NCBI RefSeq assembly: GCF_945859685.1
Contig: NC_079147.1
Span: 262,684,572-262,748,571, forward strand
Direction: 5' to 3'
From: Eupeodes corollae
Lineage: Eukaryota > Arthropoda > Insecta > Diptera > Syrphidae
Length of the DNA: 64,000 nt
Shown: positions 58,142 to 64,000 of the stretch, piece by piece
Numbering within the stretch: the stretch's first letter is position 1
Layout: each line of letters starts with the position of its first letter
Translations under genes and position numbers: made by a program
The notes under the pieces: generated by a model
What the model saw: the letters and a program-made list of their open reading frames with translations, nothing else
The model's database searches: none
What the model was told of the DNA's origin: nothing

Positions 58142-58987
58142 CTATCCGCTTGGCTTTATGCTCATGAGCGGCAACCAAATGCGAGCCTTCGGTTGTCTAG
58201 GGATGTCCTTAGCTGGGATAAGCTTGAGCTTCAAGCCCTCCCAGTCATTGCTAACCTTAGCAATGCTTTCACTAAGGAAATCCCTAGAAAACCTGTCCAC
58301 ACACTTAATTACCTTATGCCCCCTGAGCGTCTCGCCAGAGTCAAAACTAGGGTAGGGGCCCTCACTGTTTGTTATAGTGTATGAAAACACTATCTCAGAG
58401 AGATTGCCCTCGATAGAGTTCCACGCGTTCAGCAGACCTTTGCTGTTTGTGGAGAGCTCATTCACAACTGCTACGTGGAGGTCATCCCTGACAACCTCAC
58501 TAAGAGTACGCAGTTGCGCTGCTCCCGAAGATGGTGCTTTCACTGGCTTTGTCCGGTCGTCAAGCTCGCTCTTTTTCTGAGACGTGCAGATCTCTACCTG
58601 AGATCTGTTTCGCTTAACGGCCTTTTCTCGGCTGGCCAGAAGATTGTTGCATTCATCAACAACCTTCTGGTACTTTATTTTATCTTGGGCGTCCCTGTCA
58701 TGAATCACTCCGGTCTTTTCATTTTTGGCAATCTTGGCAAGAATGTGAGAGGCCGATTTGAAGCGGTTCCTGAGAAGAGCGCCTTCTGATTGTTTTTTGG
58801 TTCCCCGAGTTGCACTCCTACTCGAGGATTTCGGTTTTGTATACGGTTTAGGAAGTATAGGAGTGCTATGCATAGCACTGCCTATACTTTCTGTGGTTTT
58901 GGGTTGCTCACAAGTGCTGGAACTACCAGCGCTAAATGAGCTCCCCTTCAAAGTCTCCTGGCTGGAGGCCAAGAGTTCATCCTCCAA
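58142..58987 (-). CDS. LOA-like LINE ORF1 protein (DUF4780-type)
   Basis: This open frame has 281 codons. The N-terminal half is low-complexity Ser/Thr/Lys-rich, followed by a basic, probably coiled segment (about residues 70-150: NRFKSASHILAKIAKN, VVDECNNLLASREKAVKRNR). The C-terminal part (about 215-275) reads GHKVIKCVDRFSRDFLSESI, WEGLKLKLIPAKDIPRQP and KARIWLP, the pattern of DUF4780 found in ORF1 of LOA-type elements, where it probably binds RNA. The frame is uninterrupted even though the downstream ORF2 is mostly gone. The start at 58987 is the first ATG of the frame. In active relatives ORF1 is usually longer, so the C-terminus (IKPSG then stop) may be a deletion edge. Expression is doubtful. 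Confidence 0.75.
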   Translation of the reverse strand: MEDELLASSQETLKGSSFSAGSSSTCEQPKTTESIGSAMHSTPILPKPYTKPKSSSRSATRGTKKQSEGALLRNRFKSASHILAKIAKNEKTGVIHDRDAQDKIKYQKVVDECNNLLASREKAVKRNRSQVEICTSQKKSELDDRTKPVKAPSSGAAQLRTLSEVVRDDLHVAVVNELSTNSKGLLNAWNSIEGNLSEIVFSYTITNSEGPYPSFDSGETLRGHKVIKCVDRFSRDFLSESIAKVSNDWEGLKLKLIPAKDIPRQPKARIWLPLMSIKPSG

Positions 58988-59040
58988 GTCTGTGGAGGGT
59001 TCTACGTTCGACTTGTCTATTTCATCAATTTTGTTTAAAT

Positions 59041-59820
59041 TTATTGTATTTTGGTCCCACGATTAGGTCGGAAAAAAGAGGTCAGCCCGGGCAGGGCCGA
59101 TATACCGGGGTAAGGCAGAAGATAAGGGTATAATCAATGCTCTAACAGATTTTAATCTTAATGATGCTGAATTACTCATGTTCTTGTCATGTTAAAAAGT
59201 ATACTCGTCTGTTCTTCACAAGTGCTAGAAGAAAATTTTATCTCCAAGTTCAGATAAAGAGTTTATAAGGAGGATGATATCCTTTAGTCAGCTCTCCGTA
59301 ATGAAGACGATATGATCATTGCAGCTAACACCGTGCCGTAGATCTTATGAGAAATACAGTTTTTAATTGCAAAAATTATTTTGTAAACACCATTTTTTCA
59401 GACTGAATTCATTTCACTTGATTCGGAGTTATGGAATAATGCAGATTGAGTTATATTTGAACCCGAAAATATTGATAACAACAATGTTGAAGAAATTAAA
59501 ATTGTAGATAATCATAGTAATCAAAATGCTACTTCAGAAACTGAAATTCAAAAAATGATTCATCACGAAGCTGTCGGAAATGTTGACAATTGCATCCAAC
59601 GGGCAAAACAATATGGCATTGAAAACTTTAGGGTTTTAGTTCAAAGAAGTTTACGGGCAGAGGCATTCAATAATAACATTCAATGTCCAAAAAAGCCAAA
59701 TGCATCAGTCGTTCTTTGACTTCCAAACAGTGAAGAAGTGCCAGTGATTATATTTATTTCAAAGTTAAATAAGTTCAATAGTTTTATTAAAACTAAAGTT
59801 GGCTGGTTGCCACTGTATTA
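59041..59820. other. Stretch with an unrecognised open frame
   Basis: A plus-strand frame free of stops from about 59449 to the stop at 59717-59719 encodes some 89 residues, including MIHHEAVGNVDNCIQRAKQY and FRVLVQRSLRAEAFNNN. The composition looks protein-like (charged, few low-complexity runs), but I do not recognise it. It could be the end of a transposon ORF. No start or upstream exon is evident. The rest of the stretch holds nothing I can name. Confidence 0.35.
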
Positions 59821-59825
59821 TATAA

Positions 59826-59897
59826 CAGATCGGTAGCCTAGTGAAAGTGGCGTCCGCAGACAAGTCCAGGGGTCGTGGGTTCGAGTCCCAGAGCGAG
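59826..59897 (+). repeat. tRNA-like sequence just upstream of LINE copy d
   Basis: It has a plausible pol III A box (ggtagcctagtgaaagtgg, 59832-59850) and a near-perfect B box (gggttcgagtccc, 59877-59889) at tRNA-like spacing. Four of five T-stem pairs are visible (gtggg/cccag). The acceptor stem does not close by eye, and the 3' side runs on into 'agcaaaaaac', so it is more likely a SINE head or a tRNA pseudogene than a functional tRNA gene. It differs from the head of SINE a/b/c. Confidence 0.5.
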
Positions 59898-59968
59898 TCA
59901 GCAAAAAACTTGGAAGTTTTTTTCATAATCGGGAAATTGCCGATTTTATAAACTGGGAAAAAAGGCAA

Positions 59969-60187
59969 ATGATGAAGGAGAAAAGAGCAGGGGTATCGAA
60001 AGATACCTTTGCCAACACATCGGGTGATGTTGCGGTGCCAGCAGCGGTACTGCAAACAACTGCAACAACATCAGGTCAGGCATCTGACCATTCAACGTCA
60101 AAGACCTACAAAAGAAAACTAACAAAACAAAGCCCAAATAAGGTCAAGAGAACCAATTCGGCTAAACGGCAGGCCAACAAAAAAAAA
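59969..60187 (+). CDS. Possible N-terminal part of ORF1, other frame
   Basis: An ATG at 59969 opens a frame of about 73 basic, Thr/Ser-rich residues (KTYKRKLTKQSPNKVKRTN) reaching an A-run of nine (60179-60187). There the frame of the main ORF1 takes over one base back. Either the run has lost one A and ORF1 really begins here, or ORF1 begins at the ATG at 60187. A -1 slip on the A-run would also join them. Copy b is truncated before this point, so the window has no reference. Confidence 0.5.
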
Positions 60188-61857
60188 TGGAGAAGAGGGA
60201 AGGTATCACCACGGAAAGTGAATTCTCAGACTACGCCGAGTCTGAGAAAACTGAATATATGTCAGAAGGTGGAGAGGGGCTCTTCAGGTCTCCGAATAAG
60301 GATCTAATCCTATCGGAGCCAGAGCCAGTCCCGCAGAAAAGCAAGGCTTTGGAGGTAGCGGCGGACCTCCAAGATGAAAGAGAACTGGTGCAGGCCCTGC
60401 AAGACAAACAGGCAGCAATCAGCCAGTTCGAGCAAAGCCTCAGTAAGCTCAAGGAGGAAATTGAGCCCCTCCTCAGTCAGCTAAAGCTGAAACAAGAGGC
60501 GCGCCGAAAACAAGAGGCAGCCAAAAAACTACAGCAGCAACTACAACAGCAGCAAAAACAACAGCAACAACAACCACAGCAGCAAAACCAGCCACAACCC
60601 AAGCCCGCTCCCAAAAACACAGGAGCGGAGCAAAATAAAAAGAGGCCATCAGTAGTGACAGGCCCAATGTCCGAGGGCCCATCGACTTCCGCTAAGGCCA
60701 TGCAACAGCTACAACCAAGGCACCAGGAGCAGCAGAAGCAGCAGCAACATCAACAGCAGCAACCTCAACAACAGCAACAGAAGCAGCAACAGCAGCAGAA
60801 ACAGCAGCAGCAGCAGCAGCAGCAACACCAGAAGCAACCACAGGCCAAGAAAGAAAAAATACCACCAATAAGGACCCATAGAGTTGACCTGGACGACATA
60901 AAACAGGTATGTAAGTCGGCCACTAAGGGCAATTTTTTAATTAAACTTTTAAGCGAAAAAGAAAAGAATTATTCGGTCCAGTGCTTCTCACTGGACGAAT
61001 ATAAGTTAGTAAAAGGGCTGCTAAAAGAGGCCACAGCTGAGTTCTTCAGCTACACACCTAAATGTGAGAAATTTAAGACGGTCCTTTTGAAGGGCATAAG
61101 TTCCTGCACGGAACCGGAGGAGCTCTTAGCTGAGCTCCGCCATAAAGCCAGTGACGATCTCGATTTTATAGGGGTCAAGCCTTTCACTACGGTGAAGTCC
61201 AGACGAGGGGGTTATAGGCTGCCAATGTTCCTCGTAACATTATCGCCCCAAAGCAGTTTTGAGAGTGTGAAGAAGATTAAATCTCTCGACAATCAAACTG
61301 TACACTGGGAGACATTAAAAAGGCATGACGACATTTTACAATGTACTAACTGCCAGAGGTTTGGCCATGCCAATGCCAATTGCAATATGCAGTTGCGTTG
61401 TGTGAGGTGCGGAGAAACCCACAAAGAAGGAGAATGCAAGCTGGGGAAGGAGCGGGTTGAGGATTTGACCCTGCTCAAGTGTGTCCTCTGTGGAAACCAA
61501 GGGCACCCAGCTAACTATAGGGGTTGCCCTAAGGTCCAGGAAATGAAGCAAAAACAGGCCAGTCAAAAAGCCGAAAAAAGTCGAACAGTTCGACAGGCTC
61601 CAACACAAAAATTCGTGGATCCCAAATTCTCTTACGCCCAAATGGTGTCAGGGAATGGGAATACGAGACAGGCTCCACCAACGGTTGCCCCCAAGGCCCC
61701 TGTGCCTAAGGCACCAGAGGTGCAGCCTGACATTGTAGCCTTGTTGTTGAGCATTCAAGGTCAACTAACAGGGCTGCAAAGTCAGATAAAGGAGCAAGGC
61801 AAAAGGGTAGATCATCTCTACTCTTTGTTGCCTGGCCTGGCGCAATTTAGACCATAA
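60187..61857 (+). CDS. ORF1 protein (gag-like RNA-binding protein) of jockey LINE copy d
   Basis: A 556-residue open frame. ORF1 proteins of jockey-clade LINEs bind element RNA and form the RNP. From the N-terminus: an acidic region, a coiled-coil-like stretch (about 60-110: ELVQALQDKQAAISQFEQSL, KLKEEIEPLLSQLKL), two Gln-rich tracts (about 112-140 and 172-222), a PRE_C2HC-like domain (about 285-375: EKFKTVLLKGISSC, GYRLPMFLVTLSP), then three zinc knuckles: CTNCQRFGHANANC, CVRCGETHKEGEC and CVLCGNQGHPANYRGC (about 385-447). A basic linker and a predicted helix (SIQGQLTGLQSQIKEQGKR) close it. The stop TAA shares its last A with the ORF2 start. The Gln tracts are imperfect CAG/CAA repeats. The annotated start may be internal (see the frame at 59969). 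It is intact otherwise. Confidence 0.9.
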   Translation: MEKREGITTESEFSDYAESEKTEYMSEGGEGLFRSPNKDLILSEPEPVPQKSKALEVAADLQDERELVQALQDKQAAISQFEQSLSKLKEEIEPLLSQLKLKQEARRKQEAAKKLQQQLQQQQKQQQQQPQQQNQPQPKPAPKNTGAEQNKKRPSVVTGPMSEGPSTSAKAMQQLQPRHQEQQKQQQHQQQQPQQQQQKQQQQQKQQQQQQQQHQKQPQAKKEKIPPIRTHRVDLDDIKQVCKSATKGNFLIKLLSEKEKNYSVQCFSLDEYKLVKGLLKEATAEFFSYTPKCEKFKTVLLKGISSCTEPEELLAELRHKASDDLDFIGVKPFTTVKSRRGGYRLPMFLVTLSPQSSFESVKKIKSLDNQTVHWETLKRHDDILQCTNCQRFGHANANCNMQLRCVRCGETHKEGECKLGKERVEDLTLLKCVLCGNQGHPANYRGCPKVQEMKQKQASQKAEKSRTVRQAPTQKFVDPKFSYAQMVSGNGNTRQAPPTVAPKAPVPKAPEVQPDIVALLLSIQGQLTGLQSQIKEQGKRVDHLYSLLPGLAQFRP

Positions 61858-63119
61858 TGGGCGCGCTGCCGGAGACGCGCCTAAAAGTCCTAGCTGTGAA
61901 TGTAAATTCACTGATAAGGATTGAACGAAGAGCCAATATGTTCCAATTGTTGAAAGACTACAGTCCCGATGTGTTTATGGCTAGCGAAACTAAGCTAAAC
62001 CACAAACACAAATTGACTCATAAAAATTACAATATCGTAAGAAGAGACAGGCCCGACTCCACTCAAGGGGGTGGTGTCGCTCTCTTTATACGAAAAGGCA
62101 TTAATTATAAAGTCATATACAACAATGAATTGCGAAAGCTCAAGACGCTAGAAGTTTGCGTTGTATGCATCTCTCTCACTCAAGGGAAGCGGATGTATAT
62201 GATTGCGGCTTATGCGGCTGGAGCTCCGCAGGTTACTTACTTTGCTTCAGAACTCGAGATTCTTTTTAGGGAACTGAAACTGAGCTTGGAAGAAAACTAT
62301 TTCATCTTGGCCGGTGATTTGAACGCAAAACATGAAGATTGGGGAAATCAACATAGTAATCCCAGAGGTAATCATCTTTTTAATTTGATGAATCTTTACA
62401 GCGTTGAATATGGCGTCGACCTGCTGGCTACCGAAAAGCCATCGTATCCAAGAAGCGGCTCCTTTCTGGATCTTTTGCTGTACGACACTAGACTGACAGT
62501 AACAGACAAAGTGGGTAATCACCCTCGAAACTGCTTACAGACAGTCGAGTACGACAGTGATCACTGCGGACTAGCTGCTGTAATGCAGATTCCGAACGAA
62601 CGCGTGGAGTTGGAGGAATACGTTGCAACGCACTCTTACAATTACAGTAAGATGCGTTGGCCTCGTTTCACCAACGCCTTAGCGAGAAAACTTCGTTCGA
62701 GTGACATAGCCCCACCAAACAACAGAAACCTGACAAATACAGAAATTGACCAACATTTACAACAGATGGACGAAACAATAAAACGAACGATGGAACGGAC
62801 AATCCCAAAGTACAGAGAACGGGACCAAATGGACGCTTACAGAAACGCGACTATTGACGCACTACGTAGGCACAAGAGTGGCTTACTGACAAGACTCAAA
62901 AACTTGTACAGACGACTTACAGACCCACACGACTTGGAGGTTAGGACACTGAAGTCGTCAATAAAAAATGTCAATCTGTTGATTAAGGAGAACTACAGGC
63001 TATCAATTAACAAGTACTGGACCGCAAGATCCGGTCAGTTAATTCTAGTGACCCTAGTATGTTCCCTAAAATCAACAAGATATTCAGGAAAAAGAACGAC
63101 AATGACCTCCCGAGTCTGA
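61857..63119 (+). CDS. ORF2 of jockey LINE copy d, endonuclease part, ended by a frameshift
   Basis: The ATG overlaps the ORF1 stop (TAATG). The first about 245 residues form an APE-type endonuclease, which nicks the target DNA: LKVLAVNVNSLIRIERR (about 7-23), VFMASETKLN with the catalytic Glu (about 39-48), FILAGDLNAKHEDWGN (about 147-162), GSFLDLLLYDTRL (about 200-212) and YDSDHCGLAAV with the catalytic Asp-His (about 231-241). A basic helical linker follows. At 63018-63021 the sequence reads 'tactggaccgc' where copy b has an extra G. This shifts the frame, and the protein ends 33 unrelated codons later at 63119. The RT continues in frame 2 from 63023. This endonuclease is the natural candidate for recognising the tRNA-like target. 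Confidence 0.9.
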   Translation: MGALPETRLKVLAVNVNSLIRIERRANMFQLLKDYSPDVFMASETKLNHKHKLTHKNYNIVRRDRPDSTQGGGVALFIRKGINYKVIYNNELRKLKTLEVCVVCISLTQGKRMYMIAAYAAGAPQVTYFASELEILFRELKLSLEENYFILAGDLNAKHEDWGNQHSNPRGNHLFNLMNLYSVEYGVDLLATEKPSYPRSGSFLDLLLYDTRLTVTDKVGNHPRNCLQTVEYDSDHCGLAAVMQIPNERVELEEYVATHSYNYSKMRWPRFTNALARKLRSSDIAPPNNRNLTNTEIDQHLQQMDETIKRTMERTIPKYRERDQMDAYRNATIDALRRHKSGLLTRLKNLYRRLTDPHDLEVRTLKSSIKNVNLLIKENYRLSINKYWTARSGQLILVTLVCSLKSTRYSGKRTTMTSRV

Positions 63120-64000
63120 AACTCCAAAGAACCGAAGAAAACAGAGACGTACTCATGACAGCGCAAATAGATCCAGAAGAAGCCATCTTTGACGATGACT
63201 TTTACATAATTGAAGATCCGAAGGAAAAAGTGGAGGCGGTGGGAGCTGCCTTCCAGCAAGTGTACAAGGTGAATGTTAGCATTCGCCCCAACCACGACCT
63301 GGAAAACAGAGCCCTACTTAATCACTTTTACCTTCGAAATGATATGACACAATGGCGATCTGAGAACCGCGGTTTCATGCGGTTCAATGACGATTCCTTG
63401 GCAAATGCCATAATCGCCGAGCAAACGGGACCAAGTCCCTTGTTAGTGACGAAGGTTGAGCTTCAGCTCATCTTCAATTCAATAAAAAATAAAAAGTCAG
63501 CAGGTGTCGATGGTATATCCAACGTTGTACTAAGACATTTACCGACGGAAGCAATTGACATTTACACCACACTCTTTAACAATGCACTGAATAATGCATA
63601 TTATCCAGTGCATTGGAAGACTGCTGTGGTTCATCCTCTCCCGAAAAAGGGAAAGGACAACTCCAACCCGTCAAATCTTCGGTCGATTAGTCTTCTTCCG
63701 AGCATCAGCAAAGTTTTCGAAAAGATCATTAATAGGGCTCTGACTAAGTGGGCTGCGGACAACAAAATAATTCCGGATAAACAGTTCGGGTTCAAGGCGG
63801 GTCATGACACAATTCATGCTGCGTCTAAACTCGTTTCTGATATCCAATGGAATAAATCAAAACAACAATGCACAGGTGCTGTTCTGGTTGATTTGGAAAA
63901 GGCCTTTGACACCGTATGGTTAGAGGGTCTTTACCTAAAACTGAGCAGGCTTGGCATAAGCAAGCCATTGTTTTATATACTTTATGATATGCTTAACGGT
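63023..64000 (+). pseudogene. ORF2 of jockey LINE copy d after the frameshift: linker and start of RT
   Basis: Frame 2 stays open from 63023 to the window end: NSSDPSMFPKINKIFRKKN, ILDDDFYIIEDPKEK-like linker, then the RT: NKKSAGVDGISNVVLRHL (about 63490), LPKKGKDNSNPSNLRSISLL, DKQFGFKAGHDTIHAASK (about 63775-63830), motif A LVDLEKAFDTVWLEGL (about 63885-63932) and the last residues YDMLNG at 64000. The catalytic YADD lies beyond the window. It is labelled pseudogene only because the single-base deletion separates it from the endonuclease. Confidence 0.88.

Larger units (their letters stand above)
57310..59040 (-). mobile_element. LOA-like non-LTR retrotransposon relic with RT deleted
   Basis: On the minus strand an open ORF1 (58142-58987) is followed within about 150 bp by RNase H sequence and then by the C-terminal tail down to about 57310. 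The endonuclease and reverse transcriptase that should lie between are missing, so roughly 2-3 kb has been lost (estimate from family layout). RNase H in ORF2 and a DUF4780-type ORF1 together suggest the LOA clade. No target-site duplication was found. Confidence 0.75.
59969..64000 (+). mobile_element. Jockey-clade non-LTR retrotransposon, copy d (5' part, runs off window)
   Basis: This is the only copy with a complete ORF1 and the only one whose 5' region can be read. ORF1 (60187-61857, perhaps extended from 59969) is followed by ORF2 in a stop-start overlap. ORF2 has the endonuclease, a one-base deletion near 63020, then RT sequence to the window end. The exact 5' end is not defined because no flanking duplication can be checked. 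It may lie between 59898 and 59968. In the shared part the protein is nearly the same as copy a, with only a few changes per 100 residues by eye. Confidence 0.9.

Noticed and set aside
58377..59133. Several plus-strand frames of 65-104 codons
   Set aside because: They are antisense shadows of the LOA-like ORF1.
59826..59897. A functional tRNA gene
   Set aside because: The boxes are good, but the acceptor stem does not close and no terminator T-run follows directly. It is kept as tRNA-like only.
60231..60701. Cysteine- and alanine-rich minus-strand frames
   Set aside because: They are the reverse complement of the CAG/CAA-rich Gln tracts of ORF1. The composition is an artefact of the repeat.

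Overview
The window looks like AT-rich, repeat-dense nuclear DNA of an insect, most likely a dipteran. The evidence is the mix of mobile elements: jockey-clade and LOA-clade non-LTR retrotransposons (LINEs), BEL/Pao LTR elements, a mariner relic, a Harbinger relic and a tRNA-derived SINE. The species cannot be read from the sequence. I found no convincing host protein-coding gene, rRNA, CRISPR array or bacterial-type operon. Nearly everything recognisable is a transposable element, often nested in another.

Layout: 1-6.5 kb holds pieces of a dispersed repeat (here 'family A') and a mariner fragment. 6.5-10.5 kb is a three-level nest: a family A repeat, cut by a tRNA-derived SINE, cut by a jockey-clade LINE (copy a) with an open reverse-transcriptase frame. 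14.0-18.1 kb is a decayed BEL/Pao element on the minus strand, cut at its gag end by a family A repeat (18.1-19.4 kb) with a core of about 174-bp tandem units. 19.6 kb is a headless SINE; 21.6-22.4 kb is a second BEL/Pao gag relic. 22.8-26.6 kb is a family A copy split by two other LINE relics. 29.2-30.05 kb has five copies of a motif matching an LTR-element primer-binding site (tRNA-Lys type), with two more beyond the next insertion. 30.3-34.7 kb and 37.97-39.49 kb are two further SINEs, each carrying the same jockey LINE (copies b and c). 40.6-42.3 kb is a Harbinger relic with two converging genes, between family A repeats in opposite orientation. 45.9-51.4 kb is a pile of four LINE relics. 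54.0-54.9 kb is a near-complete family A unit. 55.4-59.0 kb holds two minus-strand LINE relics, one LOA-like. 60.0-64.0 kb is the 5' part of jockey LINE copy d (ORF1, endonuclease and the start of the RT), which runs off the window.

Main result: three jockey-LINE copies with different 5' truncation points all sit at the same nucleotide position in the tRNA-like head of the SINE. Each is flanked by a duplication of GTGCGTTGGACTGTC or a close variant. This suggests a sequence-specific non-LTR retrotransposon whose target is a tRNA-derived sequence, cutting in what would be the anticodon arm. Copy d shows the likely expression layout: ORF1 with a Q-rich region and three zinc knuckles, then ORF2 starting in a TAATG stop-start overlap. 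Copies a and d look very similar, so the family was probably active recently.
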